Shown: positions 30,588 to 39,985, numbered from the stretch's first letter. The stretch is 64,000 nt of DNA from Salipaludibacillus agaradhaerens (GCF_002019735.1 NZ_KV917378.1:1700869-1764868); one strand, 5' to 3'. Program-made: numbers and translations. The notes: generated by a model from the letters alone, not told the origin.

Positions 30588-30842
30588 TCATAAGAAATAT
30601 AACCCGAGTGCAACAACAGCTGTACTTACTACACTTGTCAGCATCTGCTTCCATACAATCGACAATGACGCCTTCAAGATAAGCTCTCTACTAATCGTCA
30701 ATAACATCACAAGACACGCGGATAAAGTCGAAGCCAAGTAAACTAGAATAAAAATTTTCCGAAAAAATGAGATCATCGACAGGCATGACGTTCGAGTACA
30801 ACTGCTACAGCTTCTTGTCTGCATGACTGCCATGGCGTACAA
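30588..30842 (-). CDS. Small Cys-rich two-helix membrane protein in the Zur operon
   Basis: Up to 84 residues, starting at a TTG at 30842 or ATGs a few codons on; no good ribosome site decides the start. Residues ~8-16 carry a Cys cluster (SCSSCTRTSC), then two hydrophobic helices separated by a charged loop. It ends 21 bases before the ZagA-like gene and lies downstream of the Zur-boxed promoter. It matches no family I recognise. A metal-handling role is guessed only from context and cysteines. Confidence 0.45.
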   Translation of the reverse strand: MYAMAVMQTRSCSSCTRTSCLSMISFFRKIFILVYLASTLSACLVMLLTISRELILKASLSIVWKQMLTSVVSTAVVALGLYFL

Positions 30843-30950
30843 CCAAACCAGTAATTACAGGAAGTAACTCTCTCTCCCCGTCAAACCTATTTTACGAAGC
30901 CAATGTCGTATCTTCCCTTAAAGCAAAGTAGATATCATGCACCTTTTAAA

Positions 30951-30965
30951 TCACAATGATTACGG
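30951..30965 (-). promoter_or_regulatory. Zur box 2, just after the -10
   Basis: Minus-strand CCGTAATCATTGTGA agrees at 11 of 14 defined positions with TCGTAATNATTACGA. It begins where the -10 box ends and so would cover the transcription start. Confidence 0.6.
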
Positions 30966-30994
30966 ATTATATAACGTTTTGCCCTAAATGTAAA
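30966..30994 (-). promoter_or_regulatory. Promoter of the Zur operon
   Basis: TTTACA (30989-30994) and TATAAT (30966-30971) are exactly 17 bases apart on the minus strand and lie between two Zur boxes. Confidence 0.75.
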
Positions 30995-31009
30995 TAGTAA
31001 TTATTACGA
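30995..31009 (-). promoter_or_regulatory. Zur box 1, upstream of the -35
   Basis: TCGTAATAATTACTA on the minus strand matches 13 of 14 defined positions of the Bacillus Zur consensus TCGTAATNATTACGA. Confidence 0.8.
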
Positions 31010-31027
31010 TTTATGTTATTTGAAATA

Positions 31028-31098
31028 AAAACGAACCTTCAATCAGTAGGAGTTATCGTACTTCTCCCACTGATTGAAGGTTGAGTAAATCAGGACTA
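31028..31098. repeat. Dispersed intergenic repeat, copy 3 (5' hairpin only)
   Basis: The best-formed 5' hairpin of the family: AACCTTCAATCAGT (31034-31047) pairs perfectly with ACTGATTGAAGGTT (31069-31082). The 3' half of the element is missing after TCAGGACTA. Confidence 0.75.
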
Positions 31099-31309
31099 TA
31101 TTCCCCGCTTATATAGATTTTATCTGCGTTCAACCTTTTTATTTTGCAAATTTAATCATGGATAATTACATAGTGGTTGTGGAATATTACTTTTTTAAAA
31201 AATAGGAATGATTTTCTATCACGAATAATTTAGTTTACTCGGAATGCATTATTTTTTGGTAGATAAATGGATTATTCAGTTTTCTTATTAAACAAGGAGA
31301 TGGAATAGT

Positions 31310-33608
31310 ATGTTATATGGAAAAAAGAAAGTTATTTTAATATTAATTATTATTTTATTTTTCTTATGTGGGTGGGCAGGAAATATCTCTGTTTTTGCAG
31401 CAACAAGTAATCAAATTAACACCTCAGAGTCACCAAAATTAACGAATGAAAAATCAATAGAAAAAGTAATTAATGAAATGACGTTGGAAGAAAAAGCAAA
31501 AATGGTTGTTGGTAGGGGGTTCCCCATTGGAAATCCAAAAGCAGACATTGCAGGTGCTGTTGGCGTCACACTTTCCAATCGAGACTTCACTAGCATCAAC
31601 TTGGAATAAGAATTTAGTCACTAAAGTTGGAAAGGCTATTGGGAATGAAGTAAAAGAATATGGGTTAGATATTTTATTGGCACCTGCATTAAATCTTCAC
31701 CGCAACCCATTAGGCGGGAGAAATTTTGAATACTTTTCGGAAGATCCTTTATTAACAGGTAAGATGGCAGTTTCCTATATCAATGGGGTTCAATCAAACG
31801 ATGTTGGCGCAACAATTAAACATTTTGTAGCTAATAACCAAGAAACTAATCGGACGGATATCGATACAATCGTATCACAAAGAGCTTTAAGAGAATTGTA
31901 TTTAAAGGGATTTGAAATAGCTATTAAAGAAGCTAATCCGTGGGCGGTGATGAGTGCTTACAATAAAGTAAATAGTACTCATGCCTCTGAAAATAAGGAA
32001 CTTTTGACAACAGTGTTAAGAGACGATTGGGATTTTAAAGGGTTTGTTATGACTGACTGGTTTGCAGGTACAGATCCTATAGCGCAAATGATTGCTGGAA
32101 ATGATTTAATCATGCCTGGTGATTCAATTACTCTTACAGAGTTTATGAATGCTCTAAAAAATAGTACTATTGATGAAAAAATATTGGATCGAGATCATAT
32201 TACAGAGATCATGAATGCTGTAAAAAATGGGACACTTGATGAAAGTATATTGGATCGGAACATAAGGAAAATTCTAAATATACTAGTTAAAACTCCTAGT
32301 TTTAAAAGATATCAACATTCAGATAATCCGAATCTGCAAAAAAATGCCGAAATATCACGTCGGGCTGGTAGTGAAGGTATGGTCTTACTAAAAAATATAC
32401 ATAAGACTTTACCGTTAGATGAAAATGCAAAAATAGGTTTATTTGGTAATTCACAAATTGAAACAATTAGAGGTGGGACAGGTAGCGGGTATGTTAATGC
32501 ACCATATACAATATCGATAGCCGATGGGTTAAAAAATCGGGGATTTACCGTGAATAACGATCTTCTTCAAAGCTATAAAAGTTATATAACAACATTAAGG
32601 CATCAGGAAGAATATAAAATTAAACCTAGCGTTTTAGGAAGTGAATTTGGACTAGAGATCCCAACAATCCCTGAAAAACCTCTTAAAGCAAAAGAAATTA
32701 AAAAGACCGTAAAAGAAACAGATGTTGGAGTTGTCGTAATCGGGAGAATATCAGGTGAATTTGAAGACAGAAAGAACGAAAAAGGTGATTTTCTTTTAAC
32801 TGATCGTGAACAAGATATGATTACTAACGTAACTAATGAATATCACGCTTCAGGAAAAAAAGTGATTGTTATCCTTAATATTGGCGGACCTATTGAGGTA
32901 GCCAGTTGGCGGGATAAACCCGATGCTATCCTATTAGCATGGCAACCAGGACAAGAAGCAGGTTTTGCCGTTGCTGATGTAATATCTGGTTTAGTAAATC
33001 CTTCAGGGAAACTTCCTACCACATTCCCTATGGCATACAACGACGTACCATCAGCTAAGAATTTCCCAGGTACTCCTGAGGAAAACCCAGAGAAAGTGGT
33101 CTATGAAGAAGATATATTTATGGGATATCGTTATTTTACAACCTTTGATATTGAGCCAGCCTACGAATTTGGTTATGGATTATCTTACACAACTTTTCAT
33201 TTTCCTAAAGTAAAAGTTAAAAAATCCAAAGATGAAGTAAAGGTTTCTGTCACAGTTGAAAATAGTGGAGATATTTCTGGTAAAGAAGTGGTACAAGTTT
33301 ATCTCTCTGCTCCTGATAATAAACTAGAAAAGCCAGCAATAGAATTGAAAGCTTTCGGGAAAACAAAACAATTAAAACCTAAAGAAAAAGACACATTAAA
33401 GTTTCAACTTGGTCTTAAAGACCTAGCATCTTTTGATGAAGAAAGATCTGCTTGGGTGGTCGAAAAAGGGCCATATCAAATAAAGGTAGGCGCTTCATCC
33501 GAAAATATTTATGAAACGGTTATATTCGAAGTGGAAGAAGATATGTTGGTTGAAAAAGTTAATGACATATTAAAACCAAAAATAGAAATTAACAAACTTT
33601 CAAAATGA
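31310..33608 (+). pseudogene. Secreted GH3 beta-glycosidase, disrupted near the N-terminus
   Basis: The first frame (31310-31609) has a signal peptide (CGWAGNISVFAA end) and the GH3 start IEKVINEMTLEEKAKMVVG..GNPKADIAGAVG. Then the GH3 sequence jumps to another frame at HFPIETSLASTWN (about 31576) and runs intact to 33608. Family members normally have about 40 residues here, with the LADGPAGLR substrate-binding segment, so this looks like an internal deletion that also shifted the frame. The second part keeps the nucleophile aspartate (FVMTDWFAG), KHFVANNQE and the fibronectin-III-like C-terminus. It would have cleaved beta-glucosides or xylosides. Near 32150-32270 it also carries a 23-residue tandem duplication. 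Confidence 0.85.
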
Positions 33609-34164
33609 TATATCCTAATACAAAGCAGAAAATATCTGAATGTATCATAAACATGGGTTCCCTTTAAATCACTCGTCACTAAGTGAAAATTAGCATTGTT
33701 AGTTAGATACTGCTGAATAACTTTAAAAGTGAGAGTCACAAGGCTTCTGGCCATTTATGTTGAAGTAAGGTGCAAGATTAAGAAAAAACGTAGACTGTTA
33801 CTAAAGCATTTGGAGGTCGAGAGAATATCATATTTTGTTACCTGACGTTTTTTCTGCCCTTTGTCAGTAAATGAATCCGTGATAAGAGGTGTTGATATGC
33901 CATCCACCAATCTCGGGAAAGCGTCTGTTTGAAGTGAAGGTGCACAAGCAATATTGGAATGTTGATACCTTATTTTGAATGATGACATCCAATTCAATTA
34001 AAAAACAATTATGTTGAGACCAGTTTGTGATTTAACGTCCATTCTTCTCTTCTACTTCGCTAACGAGCATTTGTAAGAAATTCTGAAGGACGGCTTTGAA
34101 GAAACTAAAATGTAAAATCTATTGATTGGGATAATACAAATTAGCATGGGTACTTCAGTTTATG
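33609..34164. other. Gap between GH3 remnant and ABC operon
   Basis: Contains only a possible transposase fragment (33755-33997). No terminator was recognised for the ABC operon ending at 34165. Confidence 0.4.
33755..33997 (-). pseudogene. Possible transposase N-terminal fragment
   Basis: An 80-codon minus-strand frame begins MNWMSSFKIRYQHSNIACAP and continues with PRLVDGISTPLITDSF and KGQKKRQVTKYDIL. The composition is protein-like and recalls the N-terminus of IS4-type transposases, but I cannot name an element. No inverted repeats or remaining domains were found, so if real it is only a remnant. Confidence 0.3.
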
Positions 34165-34986
34165 TTACTCCACGTTCGTCTTTTTAGTAACTGAACGATC
34201 TCGCGGATGTTCAGCAAGCATCGCATTTCTCATTTGTTTAACAGCAGGATGGTTGGATTTGAAAAATTGATCTTTTGACTCGTAATGTGCAATGAGTGCC
34301 CCCTTTTCCAGTACCGCCAGCTTATTTGAAATGTAAAAAGCAGCTTTAATATCATGGGTAATGAACAAATAAGATAAGCCGAAATCATCCTTTAAGTCAC
34401 GTAACAATTCTAAGATGAGGGTTTGTGTCACCATATCTAAACTACTAACCGATTCGTCTAGTACAATTAACTTTGGTTTAAGCGCGATGGCTCTAGCAAT
34501 ATTTATCCTTTGTAATTGACCGCCACTAAATTGATAAGGGTATTTCTTTAGATCACCTTCGCTTAAACCGACTTTTTCCAACAGCCAAATAACCGTTCTT
34601 TTTGTTTCACTTACGGATAGTTTTTCATAATTATCTAATGGTTCACGAATGATATGTTCAGCGGTCATACGAGGATTAAAAGATGAATATGAATCTTGAA
34701 ACACAACTTGTAAATCACGGCGCAGTTTTCGCTGAGTATGCTTATCTGTCTGATAAATATCATGTCCCTGGAACAAGACCTGTCCTTGCTGAGGACGCTG
34801 TATACCGAGAATAACTTTCCCTAATGTGCTTTTACCAGCCCCACTTGCACCAAGTAATCCTAAACATGTCCCTTGTTCAATGGAAAGTGAAATATCATTA
34901 AGTACACGATTTGATTGACCTTTCCTTATTAAAAACCTCTTAGGTTGGTAGCTGTGATAGACTTCTTTTACTTCTAATAAGCTCAT
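34165..34986 (-). CDS. nikE: ABC importer ATP-binding protein (NikE/OppF type)
   Basis: 273 residues from the ATG at 34986 (AAGGG nine bases upstream; the earlier ATG overlaps that site). Walker A GASGAGKST near residue 42, signature FSGGQLQRINIARA near 150 and Walker B with LIVLDESVSSLD. It belongs to the dipeptide/nickel importer ATPases and pairs with the next upstream ATPase to energise the two permeases. It is the last gene of a five-gene operon controlled from the Fur box at 39302. Confidence 0.88.
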   Translation of the reverse strand: MSLLEVKEVYHSYQPKRFLIRKGQSNRVLNDISLSIEQGTCLGLLGASGAGKSTLGKVILGIQRPQQGQVLFQGHDIYQTDKHTQRKLRRDLQVVFQDSYSSFNPRMTAEHIIREPLDNYEKLSVSETKRTVIWLLEKVGLSEGDLKKYPYQFSGGQLQRINIARAIALKPKLIVLDESVSSLDMVTQTLILELLRDLKDDFGLSYLFITHDIKAAFYISNKLAVLEKGALIAHYESKDQFFKSNHPAVKQMRNAMLAEHPRDRSVTKKTNVE

Positions 34987-35041
34987 TGTTCTCATCCCTT
35001 ATAAAATAAAATCTCATTCACTATACGGTGATAGTCTATCG

Positions 35042-35842
35042 TTAAACCTGTATGGTAGGCCTTGTTCTTAACAACTTTTTAGTGTATTCATGTTGTGGGT
35101 GGTCAAATAAATCAAACACATTTGCCTTTTCTACAATTTTTCCCTGCTTCATCACGGCTACATCATCCGCCATTTCTGCAATTACGCCAAGGTCATGAGA
35201 AATAAGTAAAATAGAAGTACCATATTCGGAACGAATTTTATCTAAAAGTCGAAGGACTAATAATTGATTATGAAGGTCAAGAGCAGTTGTAGGTTCATCA
35301 GCAATAATAACAGTGGGATGTAAACAAGCAGCCATCGCAATCATGACACGTTGAAGCATCCCCCCACTCAATTGAAAAGGATAGTTCTTTAATATTTTTG
35401 CAGGATCGGGCAAGTTGACATCGCGCATCACGTCAATGGCTAGTTCCTTAGCTTCCTTCTTAGTTAATGAATAGTTATGCGCTCTAATCGTTTCAACAAA
35501 CTGTTGACCAACTGTAAAAACAGGGGTAAAAGCATTCATCGGGTTTTGCGTAATAAAGGCAATGTCCTTACCACGAATCTCCCGCATATTATTCAGACCA
35601 TTTAATTCTTTCCCTTTTAATGTCATACTCCCTTGTATATCAACATTGTCCCGATCTAGTAATTGTAAAATTGCCATACTTGTAACCGTTTTTCCACTGC
35701 CACTTTCCCCAACAAGTCCAAGTATCTTCCCCTGATCAATTTCAAAATGAACGTTTTGAACAAGCGGCACCATACAGTCTTTTGTTTTCACTTGCACCGA
35801 TAAGTCTTTGACTCGTAAAATACTTTGGTCTTTTTCTTCCAT
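35042..35842 (-). CDS. nikD: ABC importer ATP-binding protein (NikD/OppD type)
   Basis: 266 residues. Walker A GESGSGKT, FITQNPMNAFTP, signature LSGGMLQRVMIAMA and Walker B VIIADEPTTALD are all present. Shorter than OppD (about 330) and close to NikD (about 254), supporting a nickel/metallophore rather than oligopeptide assignment. It follows the NikC-like permease after 15 bases. Confidence 0.88.
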   Translation of the reverse strand: MEEKDQSILRVKDLSVQVKTKDCMVPLVQNVHFEIDQGKILGLVGESGSGKTVTSMAILQLLDRDNVDIQGSMTLKGKELNGLNNMREIRGKDIAFITQNPMNAFTPVFTVGQQFVETIRAHNYSLTKKEAKELAIDVMRDVNLPDPAKILKNYPFQLSGGMLQRVMIAMAACLHPTVIIADEPTTALDLHNQLLVLRLLDKIRSEYGTSILLISHDLGVIAEMADDVAVMKQGKIVEKANVFDLFDHPQHEYTKKLLRTRPTIQV

Positions 35843-35857
35843 TATAGTCTCAGTCCT

Positions 35858-36691
35858 TTAATATCGCCGTTTAATCCCAAAACGTTCAGATAGTGATTCA
35901 CCTAATAAATTAAAGGTAACGACAACTAGCATAATCATTAAACCTGGATAAATCATCAATGAGGGATGTGTCCTAATATAAGACTTTCCTTCGTGAATCA
36001 TCGCTCCCCATTCTGGTGTAGGGGGTTGCACACCTAATCCTAAAAAAGACATGGAAGATAAATGCATGATTGCCCACCCCATCTCTAATGTTCCCATTAC
36101 TGCTAGTGGTGGAAGGACATTAGGAATGATATGTTTCGTCATAATCTTCCATTGTGAAGAACCCGTTATTTTAGCAGCGGTGATATAGTTCTGTTCTTTC
36201 AAGCTTAGTACAACGCCACGGATTATCCTGGCATAATAGACCCACTGTACAAAAATTAACGCTAATACGACTTGTCTAAGTCCAGCACCCCATATACCAA
36301 CTAACCCAAGCACAAGCAACAGGCTTGGGAATGCCATTACACCATCAGCAAATCTCATTAACACCTGATCGATCCAACCACCTTTAAAACCCGCAATAAG
36401 TCCAATGATCAAACCGATACCTAAAGCAGAGAGAAAAATTAATGTAGCAAAACCGAGTGATACTCTTGCACCATATAGAATACGTGATAATGTACATCTT
36501 CCTAAATGGTCTGTTCCTAATGGATAATCTAGAGAAGGTGGCTGAAGTTTATGAACCAGATTAACAGTAGTAGGATCATGGGGTGCAAGCCACGGAGCAA
36601 AGATCATGATAAAGAATAGTACGAGCAATATTAATGAACTAAAAACGATTACTTTTTGACTTTTTACTATGGCACGAGCCCTTGCAATCAT
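35858..36691 (-). CDS. nikC: ABC importer permease (NikC type)
   Basis: 277 residues with six helices. Carries the periplasmic APHDPTTVNLVHKLQPPSLDYPLGTDHLGRC region after the first helix and the EAA loop near residue 190 (ITGSSQWKIMTKHIIPNVLPP). Start codon overlaps the upstream permease stop by four bases. Together with the NikB-like protein it forms the channel. Confidence 0.9.
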   Translation of the reverse strand: MIARARAIVKSQKVIVFSSLILLVLFFIMIFAPWLAPHDPTTVNLVHKLQPPSLDYPLGTDHLGRCTLSRILYGARVSLGFATLIFLSALGIGLIIGLIAGFKGGWIDQVLMRFADGVMAFPSLLLVLGLVGIWGAGLRQVVLALIFVQWVYYARIIRGVVLSLKEQNYITAAKITGSSQWKIMTKHIIPNVLPPLAVMGTLEMGWAIMHLSSMSFLGLGVQPPTPEWGAMIHEGKSYIRTHPSLMIYPGLMIMLVVVTFNLLGESLSERFGIKRRY

Positions 36692-37632
36692 CGTAGTTGC
36701 CTTCCTTTTCTTGAAATACGTGGGTCAATATACATTTGGATAAGATCAACAACTAAATTACTGATAAGGAATAAACCTGCTGATAGTAAGACATAGCATT
36801 GAATAACTGGCACATCACGGTTAAAAATAGCCTCAATAAAATACCGCCCAAACCCTGGCCATGAAAAGACTGCTTCTACAATGATAGCACCCGTCATCAA
36901 TATTCCTAAATTCATCCCTAGCCCTGTAATCATAGGAGAAATAGCCACTCTTAAGAGGTATTTCCCCATTATGACTTTTTCATGTAGTCCTCTCGCACGG
37001 GCATAAAGGACATAGGGTTCTTGTAAATTTTCGAGTACGCTTGCTCGTAGTAAGCGCGTATATAAAGCAATTAAAGGTAACGCCAAGGTTAAAGATGGTA
37101 AAACGAGGTGCTTCCATGTCCCTATTCCTTCTACCGGAAAAAGGTCCAATCTTACAGAGAAGAAAAAAATTAATAAATAGCCAAACCAGAAAGAAGGTAT
37201 AGAGGCACCAAAAAAGGAAAGAAATCGACTAAAATGGTCGATTCCACTGTTTTTCTTTAGTCCAGCTAAAAAGCCAATCGGGACACTAACTAGGATCGCA
37301 ATGATAAGGCTTCCTACAGTTAACTGGATCGTTGCTGGTATGCGAGAAGATACCTCTTCCCATACAGGTTTATTCGTTACATAAGATACGCCAAAGTCAA
37401 GCTTGGATATCTGAATAACGGAATTCACATACTGTACAAGAAGAGGTTGGTCTAAACCAAACTCTTGTCTTTTTTGGGCCAATATCTCATCTGTTGGTTG
37501 AATATGTGCAGCAGTTAAGTAGGCTTCTGCTGGATCCACTGGTGATAAATGAATCATTCCAAATGTTAATAAAGTAGCGAAAAGAAAGATTGGAATGATT
37601 GTCATCATTCGCTTCACAATGTAATTGCCCAT
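36688..37632 (-). CDS. nikB: ABC importer permease (NikB type)
   Basis: 314 residues with six helices; starts MGNYIVKRMMTIIPIFLFATLL, typical of DppB/NikB. The EAA loop is around residue 205 (ARARGLHEKVIMGKYLLRVA). The end carries VDLIQMYIDPRISR, the family's C-terminal signature. It follows the binding protein by 17 bases. Confidence 0.9.
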   Translation of the reverse strand: MGNYIVKRMMTIIPIFLFATLLTFGMIHLSPVDPAEAYLTAAHIQPTDEILAQKRQEFGLDQPLLVQYVNSVIQISKLDFGVSYVTNKPVWEEVSSRIPATIQLTVGSLIIAILVSVPIGFLAGLKKNSGIDHFSRFLSFFGASIPSFWFGYLLIFFFSVRLDLFPVEGIGTWKHLVLPSLTLALPLIALYTRLLRASVLENLQEPYVLYARARGLHEKVIMGKYLLRVAISPMITGLGMNLGILMTGAIIVEAVFSWPGFGRYFIEAIFNRDVPVIQCYVLLSAGLFLISNLVVDLIQMYIDPRISRKGRQLR

Positions 37633-37649
37633 AAAAAATCTCCTGTCCC

Positions 37650-39281
37650 TTACTCTTCAATCGCAATACCTTCAAATGGGTGTGCATCTCGATTGGCTGA
37701 GAATGTAAAATTCGACACATTCTTTTGATAGATTGCAACGTTACTAATATATGAAATAGGCACAATAGCACCTTGCTCTTGTAACGAACCTAGAATAGAG
37801 GTATATAATTCTTGACGCTCATTTTCATCAGTTGTTTGTTTAACAGCCTCAATTTGTTGCAGTATCTCATCTTTATTAGGGTAGGCTGAAATAGCTTCAT
37901 TAAATCCAAAACCTTCTGTAGCTACGATGTTTACAAACGTATGAGGATCATATGGCGCACCATAGTTGCTATAGAAATTCATATCAAACTCATTTTCACC
38001 GAATCTTTCAACTTGAGTGGCTAGTTCAACGCCGTCAATATTTAATTTCACACCTAATTCCGCCCATTCAGACTGCAAGGCTTCTGCCATTGTCTTTTGA
38101 ATCGATTCAGCAGAGTTAAACATTAAATCAAATTCAAGTGGTTCACCATCTTTTTCACGAATATTTTTACCTTCTGGCAGCTCCCAGCCGGCTTCATCTA
38201 GTAATTGCTTTGCTTTCTCAATATTATAGTCAACCGTGGTTACATCCACATTTGAAGTATAAGGCAAGTTTGGTGATAAAATATAGTCTGCCTTCTCTTC
38301 CAATCCAGAAGTCACGCCCTCAACCAATGCTTCTTTATTAATCCCATAATGTAATGCTTCACGTACTCGGCTATCAGAAAGTTGTTCCACATTTGTATTC
38401 ATAACGAGTTGTCTAGTAGCCACCGGCTCAGAAATACTCGTTTCATATGACCCTGTTGATTCTAATTGTATAAACGAATCGAAACTGATAACCCCTTCAC
38501 CATAGACGAGGTCTACATCTCCCTTTTCAAAAGCCAAGACCCGTGTTTCAGCGTCAGGAATCACTTTCACTTTGATTTCCTCTACACTTGGAATCTCACC
38601 CCAATAGTTTTCATTACGTTTAAACGTAGCAAATTCATCTGCTTTATAGTCATCCAGTACCCACGGCCCAGTCCCAACTGATTCGGCTACACCTTTGGAC
38701 GTATCTTCATCTTCAGGAAAACCCGCTTCTCCTAGGAATCGAACTGGCCGTACGACAGCTAACTCCTGAATGGTCGGATAGTAGGGTTCTGTTAATGTTA
38801 ATTTAAACGTAAATTCATCCACCACTTCTGTTTGGTCGATCATCGGAATAAACCCTAACCAGCCATGAATATCAACATTTTTTAATATCGCATCAAAGTT
38901 CTTTTTTACAATTTCAGCATTAAACTGTGTACCGTCAGAAAATTCAACATCTTGACGTAATGTGAAGACATATTCTTTTCCGTCGTCAGAAATGACCCAT
39001 GATTCAGCTAGGTGGGGTTTTAATTCTCCTCCCTCTTCGTAGCTAACTAACGGTTCATAAATCATCGATTGTGCGAATAATTGAGATGGGTTATAAACAT
39101 GTGGATTCATTTCCCCTATGTCTCTAGGCCAAGCTACAGTCAACTTATTTTTATTTTCATCAGAATTAGATGCATCTCCTGTTGATTGGCTTGTACAACC
39201 TAGTAAAGTTATTGATAAAATTAAGATAAATACAATTATAGATAAAGCTTGGTGTTTTTTTCTATGTATTGCCATCGTCAT
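37650..39281 (-). CDS. nikA: NikA/CntA-like substrate-binding lipoprotein
   Basis: 543 residues, with a lipoprotein signal ending LLGC (residue ~29). A second ATG two codons on (39275) fits the GAGGG site spacing equally well. The mature protein is an SBP_bac_5 protein with the NikA/CntA look: MNPHVYNPSQLFAQSMIYEPL at the start and VGTGPWVLDDYKADEFATF in the middle. Members bind nickel-chelator or metallophore complexes, or peptides. The perfect Fur box just upstream favours an iron or metal-chelate substrate. No metallophore biosynthesis genes are nearby. Confidence 0.85.
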   Translation of the reverse strand: MTMAIHRKKHQALSIIVFILILSITLLGCTSQSTGDASNSDENKNKLTVAWPRDIGEMNPHVYNPSQLFAQSMIYEPLVSYEEGGELKPHLAESWVISDDGKEYVFTLRQDVEFSDGTQFNAEIVKKNFDAILKNVDIHGWLGFIPMIDQTEVVDEFTFKLTLTEPYYPTIQELAVVRPVRFLGEAGFPEDEDTSKGVAESVGTGPWVLDDYKADEFATFKRNENYWGEIPSVEEIKVKVIPDAETRVLAFEKGDVDLVYGEGVISFDSFIQLESTGSYETSISEPVATRQLVMNTNVEQLSDSRVREALHYGINKEALVEGVTSGLEEKADYILSPNLPYTSNVDVTTVDYNIEKAKQLLDEAGWELPEGKNIREKDGEPLEFDLMFNSAESIQKTMAEALQSEWAELGVKLNIDGVELATQVERFGENEFDMNFYSNYGAPYDPHTFVNIVATEGFGFNEAISAYPNKDEILQQIEAVKQTTDENERQELYTSILGSLQEQGAIVPISYISNVAIYQKNVSNFTFSANRDAHPFEGIAIEE

Positions 39282-39301
39282 TTACCCTCTCTATTTTGGA
39301 A

Positions 39302-39316
39302 TGATAATCATTATCA
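39302..39316 (-). promoter_or_regulatory. Perfect Fur box
   Basis: TGATAATCATTATCA on the plus strand matches all positions of the Bacillus 7-1-7 Fur consensus TGATAATNATTATCA. It begins right after the -10 box of the importer operon, so bound Fur would block initiation. Confidence 0.88.
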
Positions 39317-39345
39317 ATTATAGAAATCGATCATTCAACTGTCAA
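39317..39345 (-). promoter_or_regulatory. Consensus promoter of the importer operon
   Basis: TTGACA (39340-39345), a 17-base spacer and TATAAT (39317-39322) on the minus strand: an exact sigma-A consensus promoter, held in check by the adjacent Fur box. Confidence 0.88.
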
Positions 39346-39402
39346 TAACAATTTGACAATGGGAGAAAAATGCACATTATAACTCAGATATGTTACATAG
39401 AA

Positions 39403-39436
39403 AAAAGCTTAAAGAACTTTTAGTCTTTAAGCTTTT
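39403..39436 (-). terminator. Terminator after the 39.5-kb hypothetical gene
   Basis: AAAAGCTTAAAG and CTTTAAGCTTTT form a perfect 12-bp stem; the minus-strand side continues into six T. Confidence 0.8.
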
Positions 39437-39505
39437 CTTGTTAACGTCAGTTATTCTATTAACTCTAGCTTGTTAAAATTTAATCTTCCACAACACAAAT
39501 AAGGC

Positions 39506-39985
39506 CTAACAAATGTTGTATGATTCCACATAAGAAGTTGCTTCACTTTTAATTTTTGATATAACATCCACTTTATTAAACTCCAAAGGCTCATTATCAT
39601 ATTTTAGTCTATCCACCATTTCGCTAATTTCGTACCATTCGAGCAAATCATTAGGATATGATAACTCAGTCCCTACAATGCAAAAAATTCTTTTAGCTAA
39701 ATCGAACATTTCTGATTCATTAGCTTGTAATATTTCTCTTGCCAATAAACTAATATAGCTCCTTGCACTTGTTTCAAAACTAGGCTCCTGTATTTTCAGT
39801 TCCTTCAACGTTCTATGAAAATACGCCTCTACTTCAAACACATTCTCACTAAATGAAAAGGAAGCAATGATATGTAGAGAAGGCGATGATACATTATTTT
39901 CAATTAAACAGTATGACCATTTCACATAATCCTCTGTAGTAACCATTCTTTTGTTAATTTTATAGAATAAAGCGTTTGTATCCAA
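39506..39985 (-). CDS. Hypothetical 159-residue protein
   Basis: TTG start at 39985 with AAAGGGG nine bases upstream. An acidic, mainly helical soluble protein (ITEL-type segments such as LLAREILQANESEMFDLAKRI) without signal peptide or membrane helix. It is not assigned to a family with confidence; the size and composition recall small immunity-type proteins of Bacillus. It has its own terminator and stands alone between the Fur promoter and array 2. Confidence 0.65.
   Translation of the reverse strand: MDTNALFYKINKRMVTTEDYVKWSYCLIENNVSSPSLHIIASFSFSENVFEVEAYFHRTLKELKIQEPSFETSARSYISLLAREILQANESEMFDLAKRIFCIVGTELSYPNDLLEWYEISEMVDRLKYDNEPLEFNKVDVISKIKSEATSYVESYNIC

Noticed and set aside
31506-31575. 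An independent start for the second GH3 frame at 31506
   Set aside because: The first ~20 residues of that frame are a shadow of the signal-peptide-bearing frame; family similarity begins only at HFPIETSLAST.
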